The notes beneath the pieces were generated by a model that searched no databases, was not told the origin of the DNA, and saw nothing but the letters and a program-made list of their open reading frames with translations. This document shows, piece after piece, positions 28,904 through 37,392 of a stretch of DNA of 64,000 nt. The stretch lies in the NCBI RefSeq assembly GCF_001655615.1, contig NZ_CP011567.1:372001-436000 (forward strand), read 5' to 3'. The translations under genes and the position numbers were made by a program. This stretch comes from Pseudomonas sp. GR 6-02. Its GTDB lineage: Bacteria; Pseudomonadota; Gammaproteobacteria; Pseudomonadales; Pseudomonadaceae. Positions within the stretch are counted from its first letter, which is position 1. The number at the start of each line of letters is the position of its first letter.

Positions 28904-30508
28904 CTATCGGCGAACGACCAGATACAAGCCGATCGCCACCATGATTCCGGCGGGCCAATGCCCCAGTTCGTGCAACGGGCCACCGGCTGCGAGTATCGTG
29001 CCACCCGCCAGATGAGCGGTACCGAGCAGGCGCAGGAACACGTCGTCCTTGCGCCGGTGCCACGGAGGCGGCGGGTCGTTGGCGTGGGGTTGGGACATGC
29101 GCTCAAGCAGGTCGCGGGCCATGTTGGCCAGGTGCGGGAGTTGCTCGAACTGGCTCTGCACGTTGCCCAGCAAGGCTTTGGGGCTGACGCGCTCGCGCAT
29201 CCAGCGTTCGAGGAACGGCTGGGCGGTGTTCCACAGATCGAGGTCCGGGTACAACTGACGACCCAGGCCTTCGATGTTCAACAGGGTTTTTTGCAGCAAG
29301 ACCAACTGCGGCTGCACTTCCATGTTGAAGCGTCGAGCGGTCTGGAACAGGCGCATCAGTACCTGACCAAAGGAAATATCTTTCAACGGTTTTTCGAAGA
29401 TCGGCTCGCACACCGTGCGGATCGCCGCTTCGAATTCGTTGAGCTTGGTTTCCGCCGGTACCCAGCCCGAGTCGATGTGTAATTGCGCGACACGCCGGTA
29501 GTCACGCTTGAAAAACGCGAACAGGTTGCGCGCCAGATAGTCCTGGTCTTCCGGGGTCAGGCTGCCGACGATGCCGCAGTCGATGGCGATGTACTGCGGG
29601 CTCCAGGGCTGCACGGTGCTGACGAAAATGTTGCCGGGGTGCATGTCGGCGTGGAAGAAGCTGTCGCGGAACACCTGGGTGAAGAAGATCTCCACGCCAC
29701 GCTCGGCGAGCATTTTCATGTCGGTGCGCTGGTCGGCCAGGGTCGCGAGGTCGGTGACCTGAATCCCGTAGATGCGCTCCATCACCAGCACTTTCGGTCG
29801 GCACCAGTCCCAATAGACTTGCGGCACATACAGTAGGGGCGAACCGTCGAAGTTGCGCTTCAACTGGCTGGCGTTGGCGGCTTCGCGTAGCAGGTCGAGT
29901 TCGTCGTAGATGGTTTTTTCGTAATCACTGACCACGTCCACCGGGTGTAGCAGACGGGCGTCGGCCGAGAGTTTTTCCGCGGCGCGGGCCAGAATGAACA
30001 GCCATGCCAGGTCCTGGGCAATCACCGGTTTGAGGCCCGGGCGGATCACCTTGACCACCACTTCTTCACCGGTTTTCAGCTGCGCGGCATGCACCTGCGC
30101 CACCGAAGCCGAGGCCAGCGGTTCGACGTCGAAACGAGAGAAGACTTCACTGATCTTTTTGCCGAGCTGCTCTTCGATCAGCCGGACCGACACTTGTGAG
30201 TCGAACGGCGGCACGCGGTCCTGCAACATCATCAACTCATCGGCGATGTCTTCGGGTAGCAGGTCGCGGCGTGTCGAAAGGATCTGGCCGAACTTGATGA
30301 AAATCGGCCCAAGGTCCTGCAACGCCAGGCGCAATCGTGCGCCACGGCTCAGGTCCAGGGGCTTGCGCGGGAACCAGCGCCACGGCAAGGCATAGCGCAG
30401 CGCCAGCAGAAACCAGGGCAATGGCAGGGCGAACAGCAGGTCATCGAGGCGGTAGCGGATCACGACGCGCTGGATGCGCAACAAACGGCGGACGGCAAGC
30501 AGCTTCAT
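28904..30508 (-). CDS. ubiB: Ubiquinone biosynthesis protein UbiB (atypical kinase/ATPase)
   Basis: ABC1/ADCK-family protein needed for ubiquinone synthesis, probably extracting lipid intermediates for the soluble Ubi complex. 534 residues. The KxGQ motif is in [16 protein letters not shown], the catalytic-like elements are [20 protein letters not shown] and AIDCGIVG, and a hydrophobic hairpin at the C-terminus ([16 protein letters not shown] and [16 protein letters not shown]) anchors it to the membrane. It overlaps ubiJ by four bases. Confidence 0.97.
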   Translation of the reverse strand: MKLLAVRRLLRIQRVVIRYRLDDLLFALPLPWFLLALRYALPWRWFPRKPLDLSRGARLRLALQDLGPIFIKFGQILSTRRDLLPEDIADELMMLQDRVPPFDSQVSVRLIEEQLGKKISEVFSRFDVEPLASASVAQVHAAQLKTGEEVVVKVIRPGLKPVIAQDLAWLFILARAAEKLSADARLLHPVDVVSDYEKTIYDELDLLREAANASQLKRNFDGSPLLYVPQVYWDWCRPKVLVMERIYGIQVTDLATLADQRTDMKMLAERGVEIFFTQVFRDSFFHADMHPGNIFVSTVQPWSPQYIAIDCGIVGSLTPEDQDYLARNLFAFFKRDYRRVAQLHIDSGWVPAETKLNEFEAAIRTVCEPIFEKPLKDISFGQVLMRLFQTARRFNMEVQPQLVLLQKTLLNIEGLGRQLYPDLDLWNTAQPFLERWMRERVSPKALLGNVQSQFEQLPHLANMARDLLERMSQPHANDPPPPWHRRKDDVFLRLLGTAHLAGGTILAAGGPLHELGHWPAGIMVAIGLYLVVRR

Positions 30509-31128
30509 GCGTTATCGCTTGGGTCGAGGGATCGGGAAAGGCGCTCGAAACGCGCCTCGAGACGTTCCAGATCGAGTTTGATCTGGTCCAGTTCACTGAA
30601 ACGGGCTTCGGCTTCGCGCTGACCGACCAGGGTGCGCGATTCTTCGGCCAGGTATTCGCCCAGGTTCTGGTTGAGGCTGGCGAACCCTTGCTGATACCAG
30701 CGTGCGCGGCTGCGCAGATGACCTCCGACCAGTTGCGTGGCCACAGGCCCCAGCCAGCGCGAGAGTTCATACTCCCAGTCCAGCTCCAGGTCCTGAAGGA
30801 CCGCCGCCAGTTCCAGCAGCACGCCGCTGTCGCCGTCGAGTTCGACTTCCGGGGCATGCAGCACCGACGTCTTGTCTTTGCTCGTCGCCAGTTTCAGCAG
30901 GCTTGAGGCCGGTGCGCGCAAGGTGCAGTCGGCACCGGTTTCCCAGTGGGACGCCAGCATCAGGCCTTCATCGCTGGGCAGGATGAACAATTGCAACGCC
31001 GGGCTGCGGCAGTCGACGGCAATCACCTTGCCACTCAAATGCGCCAGCCGCGGCAGCGCCGTGCTGTCGAGACGCAGCACCCGGTTCAGACCGAGTTCAA
31101 CGCTGGCGAGCAGGCCGGCCAGCAACAT
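30505..31128 (-). CDS. ubiJ: Ubiquinone biosynthesis accessory factor UbiJ
   Basis: Lipid-binding accessory factor with an SCP2 domain that is thought to hold ubiquinone intermediates for the Ubi complex. 207 residues: a hydrophobic N-terminus, the SCP2-like region around residues 30-110, then a helical Glu/Arg-rich C-terminal half ([19 protein letters not shown]), likely a coiled coil. Its ATG shares one base with the ubiE stop and it overlaps ubiB, so the three genes are coupled. Confidence 0.94.
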   Translation of the reverse strand: MLLAGLLASVELGLNRVLRLDSTALPRLAHLSGKVIAVDCRSPALQLFILPSDEGLMLASHWETGADCTLRAPASSLLKLATSKDKTSVLHAPEVELDGDSGVLLELAAVLQDLELDWEYELSRWLGPVATQLVGGHLRSRARWYQQGFASLNQNLGEYLAEESRTLVGQREAEARFSELDQIKLDLERLEARFERLSRSLDPSDNA

Positions 31129-31898
31129 CAGGGTTTGATGCCACGGTGCAGGGCGACGATGCCTGCGGTCATGTTGTGGTAGGTCACGCGGTCGAAACCG
31201 GCCTCGACCATCATCGACTTCAGGGTTTCCTGATTCGGGTGCATGCGGATCGATTCGGCCAGGTAGCGATAGCTTTCCGAATCATTGGTGATCAGCTTGC
31301 CCATCAACGGCATGAAGGCAAACGAATAGGCATCGTAGGCTTTGGACATCAGTGCGTTGGTGGGTTTGGAGAACTCCAGCACCAGCAGGCGACCGCCGGG
31401 CTTGAGCACGCGCAGCATCGAGCGCAGGGCGTCTTCTTTATGCGTCACGTTGCGCAGGCCGAAAGCGATGGTCACGCAGTCGAAGTGGTTGTCCGGGAAC
31501 GGCAGCTTTTCAGCGTCGGCCTGGACGAATTCGACGTTGCCGGACACACCCAGATCCAGCAGGCGGTCACGACCGACCTTGAGCATGGATTCGTTGATGT
31601 CGGCCAACACTACCTGACCAGTTGGCCCCACAAGATGCGAAAACTTTTTGGTCAGGTCGCCAGTGCCGCCGGCGATGTCCAGCACGCGGTTACCGGCACG
31701 CACGCCCGACAGTTCGATCGCGAAACGCTTCCACAGACGGTGCATGCCGCCCGACAGGAGGTCGTTCATCAAGTCGTACTTGGCGGCTACCGAGTGGAAA
31801 ACCTCAGCGACTTTTTCCGCTTTCTGGCTTTCCGGAACGTTTTTGAAGCCGAAGTGAGTGGTGGGTTCGGCATCGCTGCCTTTGCGCTGATCAGTCAT
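31128..31898 (-). CDS. ubiE: Ubiquinone/menaquinone C-methyltransferase
   Basis: S-adenosylmethionine-dependent C-methylation in ubiquinone synthesis. The ATG at 31898 gives 256 residues starting [18 protein letters not shown], matching the family; the longer upstream extension is not conserved-looking. The SAM-binding motif [13 protein letters not shown] and post-motifs [13 protein letters not shown] and [15 protein letters not shown] are intact. First gene of the ubiE-J-B operon; divergent from the PHA granule gene at 32053. Confidence 0.96.
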   Translation of the reverse strand: MTDQRKGSDAEPTTHFGFKNVPESQKAEKVAEVFHSVAAKYDLMNDLLSGGMHRLWKRFAIELSGVRAGNRVLDIAGGTGDLTKKFSHLVGPTGQVVLADINESMLKVGRDRLLDLGVSGNVEFVQADAEKLPFPDNHFDCVTIAFGLRNVTHKEDALRSMLRVLKPGGRLLVLEFSKPTNALMSKAYDAYSFAFMPLMGKLITNDSESYRYLAESIRMHPNQETLKSMMVEAGFDRVTYHNMTAGIVALHRGIKP

Positions 31899-32052
31899 AT
31901 CGCTGTCACCAAAATAGAATGCGGGACATTCTAATCCCGGTGGCCTGCTTTGTCTTGGCAAGGCTGAAGGTAAGATATAGAGAAACCGGGACGTTTTGAC
32001 GCAGTAACGGTCAAGATGCTTCAGGAAGTGTCCATAAAGCAGGAGTCATTCG

Positions 32053-32328
32053 ATGGCCCATATTAGTGTTGAGCGTGCCCATGGCCTGGGTAAGGAAGCG
32101 GCCCGTGAGAAGGCCGACAAGTTGGCGCAGAAACTGTCCGATCAATATGGCCTGGAGCCACAGTGGTCTGGCGACACGCTGAACCTCAAGCGCTCCGGTG
32201 TGAAAGGGGCGGTGCATGTGGGCGAGGATTCGATCCGGGTTGATGTCGAATTGGGGCTGTTGATGTCCGCCATGAGCAGCACCATCAAATCGGAAATCGA
32301 AAGGGCTCTCGACAAAGCCCTCGCGTGA
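32053..32328 (+). CDS. Polyhydroxyalkanoic acid system family protein
   Basis: A 91-residue basic protein (MAHISVERAHGLGKEAAREKAD...) of the PHA system family found beside mcl-PHA clusters. It has two amphipathic helices flanking a short beta segment (GDTLNLKRSGVKGAVHV). Its biochemical role is not established; granule association or control of PHA synthesis has been suggested for the family. The start has AGGAG at 32041-32045. It lies between ubiE (divergent) and phaI. Confidence 0.8.
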   Translation: MAHISVERAHGLGKEAAREKADKLAQKLSDQYGLEPQWSGDTLNLKRSGVKGAVHVGEDSIRVDVELGLLMSAMSSTIKSEIERALDKALA

Positions 32329-32334
32329 TGACGA

Positions 32335-32432
32335 CCCGTAGGAGCGAAGCTTGCTCGCGAAGGCAGAGTTCCTGCCATCGAAGATGGTGCGGATGGACCG
32401 GCCCCTTCGCGAGCAAGCTTCGCTCCTACAGG
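32335..32432. repeat. REPIN of the GTAGGAGCGAAGCTTGC family
   Basis: Arms from 32335 and ending at 32432 are complementary over about 27 bases (GTAGGAGCGAAGCTTGCTCG and complement). Located a few bases after the small PHA-system gene, where it can act as its transcript end before the phaI promoter region. Confidence 0.88.
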
Positions 32433-32555
32433 TATTCCACGGCACGCAATTGTTGCGGTTGTTAGGGTGCCGTTTCTAATTTTTCTCCCTACTTTGTGCC
32501 TGAGCCCGACACTTTCGCGGGCAGTTCCTCAACCCTTCTGCGCGTGAGGTGGACC

Positions 32556-32978
32556 ATGGCCAAAGTTATTGTGAAGAAAAAAGTCGACGTTGAGACCAAC
32601 ACTCTGAACGACGTCAAATCGTATGCCCGCAAGATCTGGCTGGCGAGCCTGGGTGCTTACACCAAGGTCGGTCAAGAGGGTGGCGAGTACGTTCAAGAGT
32701 TGATCAAGGCTGGTCAAGCTGTTGAAAAGAAAGGCAAAAAAGTAGTTGCTGAGAAACTTGAAGCGGCTAATGCCGAGATCGATGAAGCCAAGAGTGAAGT
32801 GAGTACTTTCAAAGGCAAAGTCGAACTTCAACTCGACAAAGTCGAGAAGGCTTTCGATACGCGTATCGCAAGTGCCTTGAATCGTATCGGCATTCCGTCT
32901 AAACATGACGTGGAGACACTCTCTGCTAAGCTCGATGAGCTGACAGCATTGCTCGAACGTGTCGCGCGTAAATCTTAA
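32556..32978 (+). CDS. phaI: PHA granule-associated phasin PhaI
   Basis: Small phasin that coats medium-chain-length PHA granules. The ATG at 32556, behind TGAGGTGG, gives 140 residues: a hydrophobic-faced helix SYARKIWLASLGAYTKVGQ followed by a long amphipathic coiled-coil region (EKLEAANAEIDEAKSEV...) and LNRIGIPSKHDVETLSAKLDEL. It is homologous to the N-terminal half of PhaF, which follows after ten bases. A weak -35/-10 pair (TTGCGG at 32453, TCTAAT at 32475, 16 bases apart) may be its promoter. In P. putida the phaI promoter is activated by PhaD. Confidence 0.94.
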   Translation: MAKVIVKKKVDVETNTLNDVKSYARKIWLASLGAYTKVGQEGGEYVQELIKAGQAVEKKGKKVVAEKLEAANAEIDEAKSEVSTFKGKVELQLDKVEKAFDTRIASALNRIGIPSKHDVETLSAKLDELTALLERVARKS

Positions 32979-32988
32979 GGAGAACGGG

Positions 32989-33822
32989 ATGGCTGGCAAA
33001 AAGAATACTGAAAAAGAAGGCAGCTCGTGGATCGGGAAGGTCGAAGACTACTCCCGCAAGATCTGGCTGGCTGGTTTAGGCGTGTACTCGAAGATTGATA
33101 CTGACGGCAGCAAACTCTTCGATGCATTGGTTAAGGACGGCGAGAAAGCCGAGAAGCTCACCAAGAGCGCTGTCGGCAAGACTGTCGATGCTGCCAAGGA
33201 CTCCGCTTCGTCGGCCAAGTCGCGCATCAGCGGCGTGAAAGATCGCGCACTGGGCAAGTGGGATGAGCTGGAAGGGGCTTTCGACAAGCGCCTGAACAGC
33301 GCCATTTCGCGCCTGGGTGTACCGAGCCGCAATGAAGTCAAGGCACTGCACAGCAAGGTCGATACCCTGACCAAGCAAATCGAAAAACTCACCGGTGCCA
33401 AGGTTGCGCCTGTTGCGGCGAAAACCGCGGCGGCCAAACCGGCAGCTAAAAGCGCTGCCAAACCATTGGCCAAGGCCGCAGCGAAACCTGCCGCCAAGCC
33501 GGCCGCCAAAACTGCTGCTGCGAAACCTGCAGCCAAAGCGGCCGCTAAACCCGCTGCTAAACCCGCTGCAAAAGCTGCCGCAAAACCAGCCGCTAAACCA
33601 GCGGCCAAACCTGCAGCTAAAACCGCAGCGGCCAAACCCGCTGCGGCGAAGAAGCCAGCAGTGAAAAAACCAGCCGCCCCGAAAGCGGCCGCTCCGAAAC
33701 CAGCAGTGGCTGCCGCCAAACCGGCAACCCCGGTCAGTCCGGCGAACTCCGCCGCTGCGCCGACCCCTGCTGTAACCCCGACTATCGCACCGACTCCATC
33801 GGCGCCAACCAGTCAGTCCTGA
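32989..33822 (+). CDS. phaF: PHA granule-associated protein PhaF with histone-like tail
   Basis: Major phasin that binds both granule and nucleoid and helps divide granules between daughter cells. The ATG at 32989 follows AAGGAG; 277 residues. The N-terminal phasin domain, to about residue 140, is like PhaI (DYSRKIWLAGLGVYSK; SRLGVPSRNEVKALHSKVD). The C-terminal half is an Ala/Lys/Pro array with repeated KPAAK and KPAAKAA units, resembling histone H1 or AlgP, and binds DNA non-specifically. Ends with a Pro/Thr/Ala/Ser segment. A terminator follows directly. Confidence 0.96.
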   Translation: MAGKKNTEKEGSSWIGKVEDYSRKIWLAGLGVYSKIDTDGSKLFDALVKDGEKAEKLTKSAVGKTVDAAKDSASSAKSRISGVKDRALGKWDELEGAFDKRLNSAISRLGVPSRNEVKALHSKVDTLTKQIEKLTGAKVAPVAAKTAAAKPAAKSAAKPLAKAAAKPAAKPAAKTAAAKPAAKAAAKPAAKPAAKAAAKPAAKPAAKPAAKTAAAKPAAAKKPAVKKPAAPKAAAPKPAVAAAKPATPVSPANSAAAPTPAVTPTIAPTPSAPTSQS

Positions 33823-33835
33823 TTTCCAGGACGCA

Positions 33836-33870
33836 AAAAAACGCCCGGCCTGTAAAGGTCGGGCGTTTTT
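33836..33870. terminator. Terminator after phaIF, usable from both sides
   Basis: A stem of ACGCCCGGCC with GGTCGGGCGT (one G-U pair) around a six-base loop. It is extended by an A-run on the left and a T-run on the right. phaD converges on it from the minus strand, so it probably ends both transcripts. Confidence 0.92.
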
Positions 33871-33911
33871 GTTTGTGCATGGATTCCAGAAGCCATCGAA
33901 GACCCACCGGG

Positions 33912-34532
33912 TCAGTTGTGCTCTTCGAGGTACTGCAACGCCAACCGCTCGGTCGCGACTTTGACCGGCGGCAACAAGTGCGGCGCCACCAGCATCATGA
34001 TCTGGTACACCACCAGTCGTACTTCACCTTCACGGTCGAGAATCCGCTGATAGTCCAGCGAGAACAGCAATGTCATGGTGATTTGCTCCACCAGTTGCCC
34101 CAATGCCTGAGTGTCGCTGACCAACTGCCCCTGAGCCTTCAACTGTGCCAGCAATGAAGCCAGTGTGCGCTTCAACGCATTGAGCAGGTTGCGTATCCCC
34201 TTGGCCAGTTTCGGCAGGCGGCCGGCAAGGTTCGACAAGTCCTGGAACAGAAACCGGTATTGGGCCAGGCGTTCGACGATCAGGTGCAGGAACAGCCAGT
34301 AATCTTCGGGTGCCAATTCCACATCGGACGGTGGGTCGAGCAAGGGCGTCAGTTCGGTCTGGAAGCGTTCGAACAGCCCCAGGATCAGCGGCTCCTTGCC
34401 GTGGAAGTGGTAGTAGAGGTTGCCCGGGCTGATGCCCATTTCGTTGGCCACCTCCATGGTGGACACGTTCGGTTCGCCCTTCTGATTGAACAACTGCAGG
34501 GCACATTCGAGAATCCGGTCGCGGGTTTTCAT
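33912..34532 (-). CDS. phaD: TetR-family transcriptional regulator PhaD
   Basis: Regulator of the pha genes; in P. putida PhaD activates the phaC1 and phaI promoters with a fatty acyl-CoA-type effector. 206 residues: the N-terminal TetR helix-turn-helix (RILECALQLFNQKGEPNVSTMEVANEMGISPGNLYYHFHGKEPLI, described here by its parts MEVANEMGIS and GNLYYHF) and an all-helical effector domain. It lies 59 bases downstream of phaC2 in the same direction. Confidence 0.94.
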   Translation of the reverse strand: MKTRDRILECALQLFNQKGEPNVSTMEVANEMGISPGNLYYHFHGKEPLILGLFERFQTELTPLLDPPSDVELAPEDYWLFLHLIVERLAQYRFLFQDLSNLAGRLPKLAKGIRNLLNALKRTLASLLAQLKAQGQLVSDTQALGQLVEQITMTLLFSLDYQRILDREGEVRLVVYQIMMLVAPHLLPPVKVATERLALQYLEEHN

Positions 34533-34591
34533 CCAGTCTTCTTAATGGTCGAGTCAGGCCACGGCCATTGGCGGCCGTGGTTCATTGAACG

Positions 34592-36274
34592 TCAGCGCAC
34601 GCGCACGTAAGTACCGGGTGCCGCCTCCATCGGTGGATAGTTCTGGTTGCCGAGGGTCATCTGGGTTTCGTGTAGTGCGCCGGAGCGTTCCTGAATCCAG
34701 CTCAGCCATTGCGTCCACCAACTGCCGTCGACGCGTTTGGCGTCGTAATACCAGGCCCGCGGGTCGCTGCTCAGTTTCGGGTTCTCGACGTAGTTGGCTT
34801 TCGAGTTGTGCGGCGGGTTGAGAATGCTCTGCACATGACCGCTGCTCGACAGCACGAAGCGTCGCTCGCCACCCAGCAGCAAGGTCGAGCGGTACACCGC
34901 ATCCCACGGGGTGATGTGATCGTTCATGCCGGCCACGCTGAAACTGTCGACGGTGACTTTCTGCAGGTCGATCGGTGTGCCGCACACTTCCAGCCCTCCC
35001 GGATGACTCAGCGGGTTGTGCTTGAAGAAGTCCAGCAGATCGCCATGAAACGCTGCCGGCAGGCGCGTGTTGTCATTGTTCCAGTAGAGGATGTCGAACG
35101 CCGGTGGCTCCTTGCCCAGCAGGTAGTTATTGACGAAGTAATTCCAGATCAAATCGTTGGGGCGCATCCAGGCAAAAACCCTGGCCATGTCGCGACCTTC
35201 CAGAACGCCCTTCTGATATGAGCGGCGCTTGGCCGCTTCCAGCGTTTGTTCGTCGACGAAGAGGGTGGCCGGGCTTTCTATCTGACTGTCGAGCAGGCTG
35301 ACCAGATAGGTCGCGCTGGACACCCGCCGCAGCTGCCGCTTGGCCTGCAAGTGCCCTTGCAGCGCGGCGATGGTCAGCCCGCCGGCGCAGGCACCCATCA
35401 GGTTGACGTCGCGGGAGCCGGTAATCGCCCGGCACACATTCATCGCTTCTTCGGTGGCTTCGACGTAAGACGACAGCCCCCATTCGCGGTGACGCACATC
35501 AGGATTGCGCCAGCTGATCACGAAGGTCTGCAGGCCGTTTTTAAGGGCGAACTGGACGAAGCTGTTACTGGGGCTCAAGTCGAAAATGTAGAACTTGTTG
35601 ATCTGTGGCGGCACGATCAGCAACGGCTTGGAATACTGTTTTTCGCTCATCGGCTTGTACTGGATCAGTTCCAGCAGCTCATTGCGAAACACCACGGAGC
35701 CGGTGGTGGTGGCGACTGTCTTGCCTACCTCGAATGCTTGTTTGGTGACTTGTCTGGGCAAGCCGTCGTTGTGCAGCAGGTCATCGAGCAGATGGCCGAT
35801 ACCCCGCACCAGACTGTGACCGCCGGAGTTGAAGATCTCCTTGACCGCCAGCGGATTGAGCAGGGTGTTGGACGGCGCCACGGCGTCGTTGATCAAGGCA
35901 AACGCAAAGTGGGCGCGGGCGCGATCGTCCGGGCTCAGGTTGCTCTCGTCGATCCAGTTTTTGACCTCCTTCTGCCAACTCAGGTAGGCCTGCAAGCTGC
36001 GGCGATAAAAAGGGTTGAGGCTCCACGCCGGGTCGGCAAAGCGATTGTCTTGCGGATTGATCGGGTGCAGGGTCTCACCCAACAACACGCGGCCAAGCTG
36101 GCCGCCCAGCTTCAAGGCATGCCGGGCCGTGTACACCGGGTTGCGCAGGCCATGGGTGGCCAGGCTGCGCAAGGTTGAAAGCAAGTCCCGGCCGCGCAGA
36201 CCGGTAACCGCACTCTGTGCGTTGATGAATGCAGCGGGAGTGGGCAAGGAGCCCTTCGCTGGTTTGTCGCGCAT
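34592..36274 (-). CDS. phaC2: Class II poly(3-hydroxyalkanoate) synthase 2
   Basis: Polymerises medium-chain 3-hydroxyacyl-CoA into PHA at the granule surface. 560 residues. The lipase-like box GACAGG carries the catalytic Cys296. The other triad members lie in the segment near NDHITPWDAVYRS (Asp) and SSSGHVQSILNPP (His). It is a paralogue of PhaC1 on the other side of phaZ; PhaC2 usually contributes less. The ATG at 36274 is preceded by GGAGTG. Confidence 0.96.
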   Translation of the reverse strand: MRDKPAKGSLPTPAAFINAQSAVTGLRGRDLLSTLRSLATHGLRNPVYTARHALKLGGQLGRVLLGETLHPINPQDNRFADPAWSLNPFYRRSLQAYLSWQKEVKNWIDESNLSPDDRARAHFAFALINDAVAPSNTLLNPLAVKEIFNSGGHSLVRGIGHLLDDLLHNDGLPRQVTKQAFEVGKTVATTTGSVVFRNELLELIQYKPMSEKQYSKPLLIVPPQINKFYIFDLSPSNSFVQFALKNGLQTFVISWRNPDVRHREWGLSSYVEATEEAMNVCRAITGSRDVNLMGACAGGLTIAALQGHLQAKRQLRRVSSATYLVSLLDSQIESPATLFVDEQTLEAAKRRSYQKGVLEGRDMARVFAWMRPNDLIWNYFVNNYLLGKEPPAFDILYWNNDNTRLPAAFHGDLLDFFKHNPLSHPGGLEVCGTPIDLQKVTVDSFSVAGMNDHITPWDAVYRSTLLLGGERRFVLSSSGHVQSILNPPHNSKANYVENPKLSSDPRAWYYDAKRVDGSWWTQWLSWIQERSGALHETQMTLGNQNYPPMEAAPGTYVRVR

Positions 36275-36403
36275 GAGTCAACACTCCTTCGTCATCAGGC
36301 CAAAAACAAACTCACCGAACAAATCACCATAGACGTTGTTGCGGATTGTTGCGCGGTACGACGTCCTGTCGACGCTCTTTTCCTGAACCAAATCCGGGGC
36401 CGG

Positions 36404-37258
36404 TCAACTGCCCGATGGCGCCGGATGCGGATGCATCACTGCGCGCTGACGTTCCTCTTCGAGAAACTTCATGATGATCGGTGCCACCGCTTCGGCCCGG
36501 GTAATCAAGAACAGATGCCCGTCGTCGATGATGTGCAATTGGGCGTTGGGAATGCGCCAGGCCAGCATGCGCATATTGATCAGCGGGATCAGTGGGTCGT
36601 CGTCGCCGGCCAGCACCAGGGTCGGCTGGTGGATCTTGTGCAGCCAGTGAATGCTGGTCCAGCCGAACCCGGCGAACAGCTGCCAGTAGTAGCCCAGTTT
36701 GCCTGCCGAGCGAACCCGCGCGGCGTGACTGGCCGCCAGGGTCGGATCGCGACGGAACGAGCCGCCATAGATCATCGGCGCGATGCGAATCACATGGGAC
36801 GGCTGGATGTAGCGTCGTGGGCTGGCCATCATCCATAGCACTTTCGGTTTGCCCGGCACCATCACTGTGCCGGCCGCCGTGGCTGCCAGCACCAGCTTCT
36901 TGCAGCGCTCGGGATAGTCATAGGCAAATTGCTGCGCCAGGGCGCCACCCCATGACACGCCGATCACATTGACCTGCCCGTAATCGAGATAATCGAGCAT
37001 TCGCGCCGTCAGTTTCGCCAGGCCCGAAAAGCGATACGGCCGGCTGGGCGTCGATGAGCCGCCGACACCGGGTACGTCGAAGGCGATGACTTCCAGGTCC
37101 GGATCCAGTGCCTGGACGAACGGAAATATCAGCTCCAGGTTGGCGCCGATGCCATTGAAAACCAGCAAGGGCGTCAAGTGAGGCTTGCCGGGGCGTACCG
37201 CGGTGCGGAGGGTCTGCCCATCCAGGTTGACGGTACGGAATACGAACGGTTGCGGCAT
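36404..37258 (-). CDS. phaZ: Intracellular medium-chain-length PHA depolymerase
   Basis: Granule-bound serine hydrolase that releases 3-hydroxyacids from stored PHA for turnover. The ATG at 37258 gives 284 residues beginning MPQPFVFRTVNLDGQT, as in P. putida PhaZ. Alpha/beta hydrolase fold with nucleophile elbow GVSWGGALAQQ (Ser near 102), an acid in AGDDDPLIP and the histidine in DDGHLFLITRAEA. Between the two synthase genes, the standard pha order. Confidence 0.95.
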   Translation of the reverse strand: MPQPFVFRTVNLDGQTLRTAVRPGKPHLTPLLVFNGIGANLELIFPFVQALDPDLEVIAFDVPGVGGSSTPSRPYRFSGLAKLTARMLDYLDYGQVNVIGVSWGGALAQQFAYDYPERCKKLVLAATAAGTVMVPGKPKVLWMMASPRRYIQPSHVIRIAPMIYGGSFRRDPTLAASHAARVRSAGKLGYYWQLFAGFGWTSIHWLHKIHQPTLVLAGDDDPLIPLINMRMLAWRIPNAQLHIIDDGHLFLITRAEAVAPIIMKFLEEERQRAVMHPHPAPSGS

Positions 37259-37350
37259 GCACGAAGCCCTGTAAGTTTTAAACGCTGATTGGGCCATCCC
37301 GGGCCGTCGCAGAATGTTCGAGGCTGGCCTCGAGGCTGATTAATGACAAT

Positions 37351-37372
37351 CGCGGCACCTCCCAGTGCCGCG
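37351..37372. repeat. Hairpin between phaC1 and phaZ
   Basis: CGCGGCAC at 37351-37358 pairs with GTGCCGCG at 37365-37372 around a six-base loop. On the transcribed (minus) strand no T-run follows, so it may attenuate or process the phaC1 transcript without fully stopping readthrough into phaZ. Confidence 0.6.
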
Positions 37373-37392
37373 GACTGCGAGTTGTTTGAAGC

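Noticed and set aside
33400..33720. Repeated Ala/Lys/Pro codons of phaF as a possible CRISPR or satellite
   Set aside because: They are protein-coding repeats of the histone-like tail, in frame throughout.
36404..37297. Longer phaZ start at 37297 and longer ubiE start at 31961
   Set aside because: The extra residues are not like the families, and the internal ATGs at 37258 and 31898 give the standard N-termini.
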